DNA of 52,399 nucleotides, taken from contig JAAETT010000175.1 in NCBI GenBank assembly GCA_024228115.1, positions 1 to 52,399 on the forward strand. The letters are read 5' to 3'. A program made the translations under genes and the position numbers. Origin of the DNA: a bacterium (lineage in GTDB: Bacteria > Myxococcota_A > UBA9160 > UBA6930). The notes beneath the pieces were generated by a model. The model saw nothing but the letters and a program-made list of their open reading frames with translations, was not told the origin of the DNA and searched no databases. Positions 17,528 through 25,434 of the stretch are shown in pieces; position 1 is the stretch's first letter, and each line of letters starts with the position of its first letter.

Positions 17528-18513
17528 GGCTTCAGCTGACCTTCGCGCAGCATCTTCCGCAGGTCGCTCATCGATTTGCCTTCCTCCACGAAGAGCCGCT
17601 CCATCTTGCGAGCCAGATTCTGGAGGATCACCTGATACGTGGAGCGTTCCTTGTCGCTGCCGAGCGTTTCCTTGAGGCGTTGCTCGAAGGCAGCGCGCAA
17701 CGCGAAGCGATCATCCTGGGTAAGCGAGCCATCCTTGACCTTGGCGCGATACCAGTTCTCGTCATGCTCACCGGGCAGGCTGGTCAGTTGCCCCGCCAAC
17801 ATGCGGTTGAGCCGTTCGCCCGAAGCCGCCGTGTCCATGAGGGACTTGCCGGAACTTCCGACGGAACGGGTCGAGCCGGAGCGGGTCAGGTGGAAGGTCC
17901 CCGCACGAGCGCCTCCATCGCGCTCGAAGCGCCCTCGCAGGATGTTGCCTCCATCCTCGATCGTTTCCGTTTCGAAGATCGTGCTGCCTTCCATCGATTC
18001 GGTAGAACCGCTGCCCATGACATCATCGCGAATGAATTTCGGCAGATCGCCGTTCATCTCGATCGTCCAGGTTTCCTGGAAGGTCACCACGTTCAGCGAG
18101 CGGTAGCCCCGTTGGCGCTTCGCAGAGCTCCAGCCTTCGGCGGGCGAACCCCTCAGCGTCTTCGTTCTCGAGCCACGTTGATTGATGGCCAGACCTTCGC
18201 GGATCTCGCTCAGCTGAGCGGCATTCGGCTCCCAGTAGTGGAGCACGCGGGAGTTCCTGCCACTGCTGTTGTCGAAGCGGCCCTCCTTTTCGGCGAAGAC
18301 CACGATCGGATAGTCGGACCAGGCCAACCGGCTGCCTTCGGTCTTGAAGATCCAGATGCGATCCTCCCAGCGCTCGGTGTCCGGGTTGTTCGTCATCTTG
18401 TCCTTGTAGTGGACGAGCACGTGCCAGGTACCGAGCAGGTCCGTGGGCTCGGCAGCCACGGGCGCGGCAAGCGCCAGCGCCGCGATGAAGGCCACGATCA
18501 ACTTGACGCGCAT
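17524..18513 (-). CDS. exported protein of unknown function
   Basis: The start is chosen at the ATG at 18511-18513 (MRVKLIVAFIAALALAAPVA), which has GGAG upstream and gives a clean signal peptide with cleavage after about residue 21. The longer open frame upstream overlaps thyX and is not protein-like. The 329-residue product has an N-terminal beta-rich region (about 22-200; WEDRIWIFKTEGSRLAWSDY, VTFQETWTIEMNG) and a helical C-terminal region (about 240-329). I do not recognise the family. It begins 2 bp after the thyX stop and overlaps the GNAT start by 4 bp, so all three are likely cotranscribed. Confidence 0.75.
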   Translation of the reverse strand: MRVKLIVAFIAALALAAPVAAEPTDLLGTWHVLVHYKDKMTNNPDTERWEDRIWIFKTEGSRLAWSDYPIVVFAEKEGRFDNSSGRNSRVLHYWEPNAAQLSEIREGLAINQRGSRTKTLRGSPAEGWSSAKRQRGYRSLNVVTFQETWTIEMNGDLPKFIRDDVMGSGSTESMEGSTIFETETIEDGGNILRGRFERDGGARAGTFHLTRSGSTRSVGSSGKSLMDTAASGERLNRMLAGQLTSLPGEHDENWYRAKVKDGSLTQDDRFALRAAFEQRLKETLGSDKERSTYQVILQNLARKMERLFVEEGKSMSDLRKMLREGQLKP

Positions 18514-18515
18514 CG

Positions 18516-20090
18516 TCAGATCCTCCGCTCGATGTCCGGAAAACTCCGCCACACGGGAACTCCGCAGAAATGGCTGCCTTCGGTGCAGCGCGGGCGGACG
18601 AGCCCGGTGCGTACGGAGCAGGGCGGACCGACATGATCCATCAGGTCTGGATGCACGTCGCGCACCTGGGCGATCTCGTCCATCGAGGCTTCGAAGATCT
18701 CTCGCTGGGCATTCAAGCAGGTGCGCATCGTCCATTTGTGCAGCAGGTGAAGCAGGCTGCCCGATTCCTCGAAACGCAGGGCGAGGGCGTTTGGCAAAAC
18801 GTAGAGGGCGAATTCCGGTTCCACTCCGAGGGCGTGCAGCTGCCGCCTTGCCTCCCAGGAGGCCTCGACGCTCTCACGAAAGACGGCGTGGCAGGCCGGA
18901 TCCTCGGCGATTAGTTCCGGCTCGATGACATCCGGCCTGTCCGGAACGTTGAAGAGCAGTAGCGGTCGGGAGCCAGGCACCATGCGATGCCGTTGGTCCT
19001 GGGAATCGGCCGTATGCGAGAGCTTCTTGCGGAACGTGTAGTGGGCGTGGGCGAGCGCGCGCATCACTGGAGAGTGAGCGGAGACGTTCAGGCGGTCGAG
19101 GCGGTAACGATTCTTCGCCGGGTCGAGTGCGAGGGCGAGGGCGGAAGCATCGTCCAGATCCGATTCGCCGAGCACCGAGCGCACGGCATCGGCCACGACT
19201 CGCGGTGCACGGGCACCCCAGTCGACGAGCCTCGCACTCCGCCCGTCGAGAGATTTATCGAAAGCCTCGAGACCTGCCAGATCCGCTTGCCCGCGCTGCC
19301 GGCCCGCGAACTCGATGATCTCATCCTCTTCGAGCGGACCCTCCCCGATCGCATCGATGAAATTCGGATCGAGCTTGCGCACTTCCTCGACCATCCGGCC
19401 GACGACGCGACGCGCTTCGGTAGGCGCATCACAAGCCGCGGCCATGCGACGCAACCGGTGCAAGGTGATACCGCTGATCGTGTAGACCATCGCCGTATGG
19501 CAAGCGACCGGGATGACATAACGTGCCGTCTCGATCGCCTTCTTCTCGGCCTCCTTGGCCACGCTTCGGCCGAAAGCCTTCGATGCCCGGTCGGGCAGGC
19601 GCCAGAGATCGGAAAGGATCGCGGAGGTACGCGGCACGAGCAGCCGCGTCAGCTCAGCATAGGCACCCCAAGCATCTCGGATCGACTGCTCGTAGACGTC
19701 GCGCGCCTCGCCGGCCAACGCATCGGGCACGTGGGCACACGGTTCCCCGAGTTTCACGTAGCGCTGGCTCTGCTGCTCCGTGTTGTAGAAGGGGAATGCA
19801 TGCAGCAACGACCAGACCAGTTGACGGGAGATCCCCGAAAGCTCGAACTCGAACGTGGCATGGGTATACACCGTGTGGTGTCCACCTTGATAGGTGAGTG
19901 GACCTATGCGTTCGCGCTGGCCAGGGGTGATCTCATCGGGCCGAATTACGCGGGGCGAATAGCAGGTACGCGCAGCAGCGATCGCGTCGTCGTAGGGCGC
20001 GTCGAAACAATTGCGCAGTCGGATCTCCGGCCCGCCGTCCTGCACGGCCTCCGTTACTCGGCCTCGAAGCTCTGCCACGTCCTCCCCCAT
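18516..20090 (-). CDS. thyX: double-domain ThyX-like (flavin-dependent thymidylate synthase family) protein
   Basis: At 524 residues this is about twice the length of a normal ThyX (roughly 220-270) and appears to be two ThyX-like halves. The N-half has THATFEFELSGISRQLVW followed by YNTEQQSQRYV, matching the E-x-x-S-x-RY end of the ThyX signature but lacking its RHR. The C-half has KLSHTADSQDQRHRMVPGSR, keeping QRHR but losing the NE-x-x-S-x-RY end. So the full signature exists only as two split pieces. It may be an active fused dimer, or a flavoprotein with another methyl-transfer role; no thyA is in the window. The start is ATG at 20088-20090. Confidence 0.75.
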   Translation of the reverse strand: MGEDVAELRGRVTEAVQDGGPEIRLRNCFDAPYDDAIAAARTCYSPRVIRPDEITPGQRERIGPLTYQGGHHTVYTHATFEFELSGISRQLVWSLLHAFPFYNTEQQSQRYVKLGEPCAHVPDALAGEARDVYEQSIRDAWGAYAELTRLLVPRTSAILSDLWRLPDRASKAFGRSVAKEAEKKAIETARYVIPVACHTAMVYTISGITLHRLRRMAAACDAPTEARRVVGRMVEEVRKLDPNFIDAIGEGPLEEDEIIEFAGRQRGQADLAGLEAFDKSLDGRSARLVDWGARAPRVVADAVRSVLGESDLDDASALALALDPAKNRYRLDRLNVSAHSPVMRALAHAHYTFRKKLSHTADSQDQRHRMVPGSRPLLLFNVPDRPDVIEPELIAEDPACHAVFRESVEASWEARRQLHALGVEPEFALYVLPNALALRFEESGSLLHLLHKWTMRTCLNAQREIFEASMDEIAQVRDVHPDLMDHVGPPCSVRTGLVRPRCTEGSHFCGVPVWRSFPDIERRI

Positions 20091-20439
20091 CCCACCGAAA
20101 CCGCTCGAAGGCGCCCATCAGCTGGCCCACCCGATCCTGGCCGGGAGATTCTAGCCCGCGAAGACCCCGCCGTCGGAGGTGGAAAACTTGGGAGTCGTGT
20201 GTGAACTCCCGGTCACAGTGGAGAAAGGTTTTCCCACTTGGACACCCGCCGGGCGCGAAAGTGGCGCCAACGCATGTTCCGAAGCCTCATGCATTTCGGT
20301 AATTTTCCTTGAAATTCCATAGACTTGACGGTGTTGTTGCGTATCTCTCGGGATTGAGATTCGTTTGGCACGCGGCTTGCCAATTTATTTCTGACCGGCC
20401 AGGGGCGAGGTTCGCTCCCGGGCCGGCTATGGCGCGAGG
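20091..20439. promoter_or_regulatory. divergent intergenic regulatory region
   Basis: This 349-bp gap lies between the divergently transcribed thyX and the kinase-fusion gene. It contains a sigma-54 promoter (20365-20380) on the right side and an inverted repeat GGGAGT-N9-ACTCCC at 20190-20210 on the left, which could be an operator or a short hairpin. It is less GC-rich than its surroundings between about 20280 and 20390. Confidence 0.6.
20365..20380 (+). promoter_or_regulatory. sigma-54 (RpoN) promoter
   Basis: TTGGCACG-CGGC-TTGC fits the -24/-12 consensus (TGGCACG-N4-TTGC) without a mismatch, with the GG and GC doublets correctly spaced. Transcription would start near 20392, giving a leader of about 50 nt before the kinase-fusion gene. 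The next bases (AATTTATTT) are AT-rich, as expected at the melting site. Confidence 0.8.
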
Positions 20440-22263
20440 TTGGTCTTGATCTGGGTCGTCCATCCCGATCCCCGCATCCAACGTTTCCTGGCTCGCCTGC
20501 TCGGCGAGACAGAGGCGCTATGTGGCGATGTGGGCGAGCCGAGCTTCGACGGAACCGTCGCCCCGCGCGCCATCGTGCTCGGCGTAGTCGATCCAGCGCC
20601 CGCACTGGAGTTCGCCCAGCGAGCCAGCGCAAAGCATCCGCGAGCGCGCTGGGTTCTGGTTCGGGATCCGGCGCTCGACGACGGAGAGCTGGCGCGGCTC
20701 TTCTCGGGCCTCGATGCGGCGCGACTCGCCTACCCCCCGGAACCGGCCGCTCTGCGTGCCGCCCTACGCCCGGGCGCCACGGACGAGGCCGGCGAGACCC
20801 TCCCGGAGAGGCGTCAGCGCGAGGCAATTCGCAGCCGCTTCGCCCGCTACTTCCAAGGATTGGCTTTGCCGGAGCCCGATCGTGTGCAGCGTGCCGGGCG
20901 CGGGCTGCTGGTCCGGGGCGAACGAGGCACGGGGCGGCTGCTCTTCGCCCGCGCGGCCCATCTCCTGGCGGGCGGCGAGAACTTCGTCCACCTGGCCTGT
21001 GATGAAACGACGGATGCCGCCGGCTTGGCCACCCGGATTCTCACCGCCGGAGAGGCACGCAGCCTCACCCTCTGTCTGGAGGATCTCGACCGGGTGGGCC
21101 CCGCGACCCAACGCGAACTGCTTGGCTGGGTGGAACTCGGAACTCCGGGTGCTCCCGTCCCGCCGGATTCGGTCCGCTGGATCGCTCTGGTTTCCGAGCA
21201 TGGTGCGCTCTTGCCGGACCTCGTCGACGGCCTCGCGGCCCTCGAAGTCCATCTTCCTCCCCTTCGGGATCGCGGCAATTCGGTGCCCACGTTCGTGCGG
21301 GAAACAGCGAAGCAGTGGGCCAACGACCGCGGGCTCGAGCGACGCTTCTCCGAGCCGGCAGTGCAACTCCTCGCCGCTCAGCCTTGGCCCGGAAACCTGC
21401 GGGAGCTCGAAGCCGTGGTGTTGCGGCTGCTTTCCAGCGTCGTTGGCCCGACCGTCGAGGCCGAGCACGTATCCGAGCGACTGGGCCCACCCCCGCGGAT
21501 GCCGACGGCTCCTGAGCACGTGAACGAACCGCTCCCGCTCCCAAAGGTCGAACCGCCCGCTTCCCAACCTTCGAACCTCGAACCCGCTTCCTCCTCCTCT
21601 GATTCAGGGGAGCCGCCTGAGGATCTCCAGGGCCTGATCGATTGTCTCGCCCATGAACTGCGGAACCCGCTGGTTTCGATTCATACCTCGGCCCAGCTGT
21701 TGCCCGAGCGCTTCGCCGACCCGGAGTTCCGGGGCCGTTATCACCAGGAGGTGCAGGCCGATGTCGAACGGCTTCGAGACCATCTTGGGCGCCTGACGCG
21801 CTTCGCCGAGCTTCGCGCGCCCCAGCCGGCGCCCCTCGACGTGACCGCATTGCTGGATCGCATGCTCGCGCAGCGACGAGAGGCGATCCAGAAGCGGCGC
21901 CTGTTGGTGCTACGTGAGCTCGAGGGCGACCTCCCGATGGCCATCGTCGACGAAGATGCGCTCGTATTCGTGCTCGAGTGCCTGCTCGACCGGATCGTGC
22001 GCCAGAGTTCGGAACGGGCAGATCTCTACCTGGCCTCCCGCCATCACCGAGGCAATGATGGCAAGACGAGCCTGCGCATCCTGTTCCGCTACCACGACGG
22101 CATCGCTAGCGGCGAACTCTCCGCCGCACGCCATTCTCTATGCCTGTGGCTGGCCAAAGCTGCGTTGGCGCGCGGGGCGGGCACGCTGGACATCGATGCG
22201 GGCCGGGGCGAAGAAACCGTGGTGACGATCGAGCTTCCGGCACCCGCCAAGCCATCGGATTGA
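20440..22263 (+). CDS. hybrid regulator: degenerate receiver, degenerate NtrC-type AAA domain and histidine kinase
   Basis: The 607 residues comprise a receiver-like fold (about 1-110) without a clear phospho-acceptor Asp, and a sigma-54-activator-like AAA domain (about 120-350). The latter's Walker A reads GERGTGRL (159-166), with Arg replacing Lys, and its Walker B reads CLEDLDR. The GAFTGA loop is absent, yet PWPGNLREL (315-323) is intact. After a Pro/Ser-rich linker comes HisKA with LAHELRNP (His405), then an ATPase domain with poorly conserved N and G boxes. The start is TTG at 20440 or, with better spacing to GCGAGG, TTG at 20446. A sigma-54 promoter lies upstream and an NtrC-type regulator 50 bp downstream, so the pair likely forms a signalling unit with autoregulation. 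Confidence 0.8.
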   Translation: MVLIWVVHPDPRIQRFLARLLGETEALCGDVGEPSFDGTVAPRAIVLGVVDPAPALEFAQRASAKHPRARWVLVRDPALDDGELARLFSGLDAARLAYPPEPAALRAALRPGATDEAGETLPERRQREAIRSRFARYFQGLALPEPDRVQRAGRGLLVRGERGTGRLLFARAAHLLAGGENFVHLACDETTDAAGLATRILTAGEARSLTLCLEDLDRVGPATQRELLGWVELGTPGAPVPPDSVRWIALVSEHGALLPDLVDGLAALEVHLPPLRDRGNSVPTFVRETAKQWANDRGLERRFSEPAVQLLAAQPWPGNLRELEAVVLRLLSSVVGPTVEAEHVSERLGPPPRMPTAPEHVNEPLPLPKVEPPASQPSNLEPASSSSDSGEPPEDLQGLIDCLAHELRNPLVSIHTSAQLLPERFADPEFRGRYHQEVQADVERLRDHLGRLTRFAELRAPQPAPLDVTALLDRMLAQRREAIQKRRLLVLRELEGDLPMAIVDEDALVFVLECLLDRIVRQSSERADLYLASRHHRGNDGKTSLRILFRYHDGIASGELSAARHSLCLWLAKAALARGAGTLDIDAGRGEETVVTIELPAPAKPSD

Positions 22264-22313
22264 TGATCGGGCGCCCGGCGCCCGGGACGGCCGCCAACCG
22301 CTAGCTTCAGGGC

Positions 22314-23711
22314 ATGCCCCGCGTGCTGGTCGTCGATGATGAGACAGGCGTCCGCGAATCCTTGCGCATGCTGCTGAAGGACGAATGCGAGGTGGTGACG
22401 GCGGACGGCGCGGACGCCGGCCTGCGCGCCATGGCCGAGCTTCCGATGGACCTGGTGCTGCTCGATCTGGTCATGCCCGGCAAGAGCGGGCTGGCCTTCC
22501 TGGAAGAGCTATCGGAGCAGGCAGGCGCACCACCGGTCGTCGTACTGACGGCGACCAAGACGGTGACGACGGCAGTCGAGGCCATGAAGCTCGGCGCAGC
22601 CGACTATGTGACCAAGCCCTACGAAATCGACGCCCTGCGCATCAAGGTGCGCCAACTGCTCCAACATCGCGCACTCGAACGCGAGGTCGTGCGGCTGACC
22701 GATGAACTCGATCAACGCACCCGGATCGGCGATCTGATCGGGCGCAGCGATGCCATGCGAGAAGTATTTCGTAGCATCGAACGTCTGGCGCGTTCGCCCG
22801 CGACCGTGCTCATCGAAGGCGAGAGCGGCACGGGGAAAGAGCTTGCCGCGCGAGCCTTGCACGATCTCTCACCGCGGGCGAGCGGTCCTTTCGTACCCGT
22901 GAATTGCGCAGCCATTCCTGACACGTTGATGGAAAGCGAACTCTTCGGTCATGAGCGCGGCGCGTTCACCGACGCCAGAGATCGGCGTATCGGCAAGTTC
23001 GAAGCCGCTTCGGGTGGAACACTCTTCCTCGACGAAATCGGCGAACTCGCTCCCGGCCCTCAGGCCAAGCTGCTGCGCGCCCTGCAGGAGCGGGTGATCG
23101 AGCGCGTGGGCGGAAGCCAGACGATCGAAGTCGATGCGCGCATCCTCGCGGCCACGAACCGGAACCTCGAACGCGAAGTTCAGGAGGGACGCTTCCGCGA
23201 AGACCTCTACTACCGCATCCACGTCGTGCCCCTGGTGTTGCCGCCCCTTCGCGAGCGTCGCGAAGACGTCAAGCTCCTCGCCGAGCGCTTCCTCAAGACC
23301 GCACGCGAGCGCGATGGTCGCGGCCCGGCGCGCATCGAACGGGATGCCCAGCTCGCACTCGAGCGTCACCGCTGGCCCGGAAACGTCCGCGAACTCGAGA
23401 ACGTCATCGAGCGCGCCGTGACCCTCTGCGACGGCGAAGTCCTGCAACGAGAAGACCTGCCGGAAGCGCTGGCTCGCGGCGCCCATACGGAAACGCTTCG
23501 AGAACGGCTCCAGAGCGGTCAGCTCTCCCTCGAAAACACCGTCGCCAGCTTCGAGCAGGAGTTGCTTCGAGAAGCCCTCGACCGCAACGACTGGAACCAG
23601 ACGCGCGCCGCCGAAGCACTAGGCCTGACCCGCCGCCTCCTCAAGATCAAAATGGACAAACACGGCCTGACCAAGAACAAGTCAACCGGCGGGGACGGGG
23701 TTTACAATTGA
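22314..23711 (+). CDS. NtrC-family sigma-54 response regulator
   Basis: This 465-residue activator has a receiver (1-120; Asp51 in LVLLDLVMPG, Lys in VTKPYE), a sigma-54-interaction AAA+ ATPase (Walker A GESGTGKE near 166, GTLFLDEIGE Walker B, RFREDLYYR arginine fingers, RWPGNVRELENV sensor II) and a Fis-type helix-turn-helix (NQTRAAEALGLTRRLLKIKM). The sigma-54-contact loop reads GAFTDA instead of GAFTGA. The last 11 codons, including the TGA at 23709-23711, lie inside the palindrome at 23676-23762, so the original C-terminus was replaced on insertion. It probably receives phosphate from the upstream kinase fusion and acts at that gene's sigma-54 promoter. Confidence 0.93.
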   Translation: MPRVLVVDDETGVRESLRMLLKDECEVVTADGADAGLRAMAELPMDLVLLDLVMPGKSGLAFLEELSEQAGAPPVVVLTATKTVTTAVEAMKLGAADYVTKPYEIDALRIKVRQLLQHRALEREVVRLTDELDQRTRIGDLIGRSDAMREVFRSIERLARSPATVLIEGESGTGKELAARALHDLSPRASGPFVPVNCAAIPDTLMESELFGHERGAFTDARDRRIGKFEAASGGTLFLDEIGELAPGPQAKLLRALQERVIERVGGSQTIEVDARILAATNRNLEREVQEGRFREDLYYRIHVVPLVLPPLRERREDVKLLAERFLKTARERDGRGPARIERDAQLALERHRWPGNVRELENVIERAVTLCDGEVLQREDLPEALARGAHTETLRERLQSGQLSLENTVASFEQELLREALDRNDWNQTRAAEALGLTRRLLKIKMDKHGLTKNKSTGGDGVYN

Positions 23712-23762
23712 CTTTTCGGAGAAAAGTCAATTGTAAACCCCGTCCCCGCCGGTTGACTTGTT
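23676..23762. repeat. long perfect palindrome between convergent genes (copy 1)
   Basis: Two 42-nt arms (23676-23717 and 23721-23762) are exact reverse complements around a 3-nt loop. Each arm contains a 36-nt unit beginning AAGTCAAC, with core GACGGGGTTTACAATTGACT; the unit's own ends (AAGTCAA / TTGACTT) are also mutually inverted. The plus-strand gene stops inside the left arm and the minus-strand gene stops 1 bp beyond the right arm. It would form a very strong hairpin in either transcript and may act as a bidirectional terminator. Confidence 0.85.
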
Positions 23763-23763
23763 G

Positions 23764-24297
23764 CTAGCGGATCCAGCCTGGTAGGCAGCCGGAACGGCGG
23801 CATTCTTCTTCGAGGCCTTCGGCGAGGTATTGGGATACCTGGTCGTGGGCTTGTTCGAGTTGCTCGAATTCTCCCTGGACGTCTTCGCACTTGATCGTGC
23901 GGCGGCGACCGAGATCGTCGGTCCTGTAGAGCGTGCTGCCGCGATTGCACCAGCCAATGGCCTTCTTCAATCCGGGCAGGCGGGCTTCGAGGGCAGCGAG
24001 CTGCTGCTGCGCTTGGAGTTTCTTACCCCGCCAGCGGGCAGCGTTGGCATCCTCGGTCGCGGCGGTCTCGGCCCTGGCCGCGGGAACCCTTCGCGAACGG
24101 CCCGATGCGGGCGCTGGAATGGCTTGGATCTCGCGCTTGGACTCGTGCTTCTTTGCGCCGGGACATTGGGAGGCGTCTCCGGTGAACCGCACGGTTCCGT
24201 CCGGGCCGGTGCAGCGGTAGATCTCGGTGTTCGCGGGGCTTGCAAGAGCCAGCCCCGTCAGCAACGCCAGCATGCCTAGCGTACGGTAGACGCTCAT
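23764..24297 (-). CDS. exported DUF4124 protein
   Basis: A 177-residue protein with a signal peptide (about 1-23) followed directly by a DUF4124 domain (EIYRCTGPDGTVRFTGDASQ, about 24-50), then a low-complexity linker and a charged helical segment with four Cys (about 115-177). DUF4124 proteins are periplasmic or envelope proteins of unknown role. Its ATG overlaps the stop of the upstream aspartic-protease gene by 4 bp. Both share the DUF4124 start, suggesting duplication or a shared export partner. Confidence 0.8.
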   Translation of the reverse strand: MSVYRTLGMLALLTGLALASPANTEIYRCTGPDGTVRFTGDASQCPGAKKHESKREIQAIPAPASGRSRRVPAARAETAATEDANAARWRGKKLQAQQQLAALEARLPGLKKAIGWCNRGSTLYRTDDLGRRRTIKCEDVQGEFEQLEQAHDQVSQYLAEGLEEECRRSGCLPGWIR

Positions 24298-25139
24298 CCA
24301 TCCCTCCAGCCCTGGGGAACCCCGGCACGATCGGCCGCGACGTCGAGCTCCTCGAGCGAGTCTTCAAGCGCGGCCAGGCGCTGGGCCAGCTCTTCGCGTC
24401 GGCTCTCGCGGAAGAAATGGTTGTCGGCGATGTAGGCCTCGAGGGTCTCGATCTTGCCGTTCAGTTCGGCGAAACGGCCCCGCCACTGGGTTTCACTCAC
24501 ACCGCCACGAACCCGGTCGTTGGGCCGCAGGCTGATCACCTGGGCGCCGGGATCGATCTGGAAGGTGAAATTATTGAAGAAGGTTCCGCCGAGCAGCCCG
24601 ATCTGCATGCTGTCGCTGATCGACCCTCGAACCCCTTCGACACGGGCGTCGCCCACTTGCACCGAATCGAGGTTGACGATCGGATGACTCACCACGCCGT
24701 TGGCCGTCTGGTAGAGCGCGGTCGGGGTATCAGGGCCGACGAGGATACCTGCACTTCGCGCGACCGAAGCGGGAATCGTGACATCGCTGGCACCGGTATC
24801 CACGACGAACGGCGCCGTGACCCGGTCGTTCAACCGTACCATCACCATCATTGCGCCTTGCTGCTGCTCGTATCGAATGTGGACGAGCCCTCGACCTGAC
24901 GGTTTGCGCGCTCTCCGGTGCGATGCAGCCGGTGCCCCCTTCGAATAGGTCTGCACGCGGCTCGGCGCAGCGGCATCCGCCTCTGTCCTGGCCGAGGGGC
25001 GTTGTCCCACGGGAACCTGGGAGAGATCCTGGGTGAAGTGGATCTGGCCCTGAGCATCGGTCCAGCGATAGATCTCCGCAGTGGCAGCACTGGCCAAGAC
25101 GACCAGGGCAAGGAGAACCAGGGCGGGGCGCATTCCCAT
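24294..25139 (-). CDS. exported DUF4124 plus retropepsin-like aspartic protease
   Basis: The start is placed at ATG 25137-25139 (MGMRPALVLLALVVLASAA), giving a signal peptide; the frame is open further upstream without protein-like sequence. The product is 281 residues. A DUF4124 domain (EIYRWTDAQGQIHFTQDL) is followed by a retropepsin-like fold (about 95-220) with the catalytic FVVDTGASDVTIP and a typical later GLLGGTFFNNF, then a C-terminal coiled coil (about 225-275). Single-domain bacterial retropepsins act as dimers in the periplasm. It overlaps the downstream DUF4124 gene by 4 bp. Confidence 0.85.
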   Translation of the reverse strand: MGMRPALVLLALVVLASAATAEIYRWTDAQGQIHFTQDLSQVPVGQRPSARTEADAAAPSRVQTYSKGAPAASHRRARKPSGRGLVHIRYEQQQGAMMVMVRLNDRVTAPFVVDTGASDVTIPASVARSAGILVGPDTPTALYQTANGVVSHPIVNLDSVQVGDARVEGVRGSISDSMQIGLLGGTFFNNFTFQIDPGAQVISLRPNDRVRGGVSETQWRGRFAELNGKIETLEAYIADNHFFRESRREELAQRLAALEDSLEELDVAADRAGVPQGWRDG

Positions 25140-25434
25140 CGGATCGGCTTGCGGACCGACCGCCTTGACCGGCAGATGAGCAGCGCTTGGCATGCATTTT
25201 CGCGGGTGCAAACGCCGGATTGCGTTCCAGATGGAACGATCTGGGTTTCCGTTGGCTTGGCGCGGGATTGGCTGTGGACCCGCGCATCGGGTGAACCAGA
25301 TGGAACGGCCCAGCGAGATTCCGGGAACTTCCCCTGCGGGGCCAAGACCGGAGAAACTCATGGTTTTCCGTGTAGTTGAGGCGGGTTTCGCGATCCGGCT
25401 CGAACTGGCACGGCCCTTGATAAGGAACTCCCCC
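25140..25434. promoter_or_regulatory. divergent regulatory region with repeated CCAGATGGAACG motif
   Basis: CCAGATGGAACG occurs at 25227-25238 and again at 25296-25307, 69 bp apart on the same strand. The first copy is part of two overlapping dyads, GTTCCA-N2-TGGAAC and CCAGAT-N6-ATCTGG, so it looks like a protein-binding site. Imperfect sigma-54-like boxes lie at 25258-25272 (TGGCGCG-N4-TGGC) and 25405-25420 (CTGGCACG-N4-TTGA). The region serves either the protease gene (minus) or the HD-GYP gene (plus). Confidence 0.4.

Noticed and set aside
20200-20217. CRP-like site TGTGA-N8-TCACA upstream of thyX and the kinase fusion
   Set aside because: The half-sites are right but the spacer is 8 rather than 6 bp, and no supporting promoter geometry is visible.
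25405-25420. CTGGCACG-N4-TTGA as the sigma-54 promoter of the HD-GYP gene
   Set aside because: The invariant GC doublet of the -12 box reads GA, and the start site would fall about 4 nt before the GTG, leaving no room for the ribosome site. Kept only as part of the regulatory-region note.
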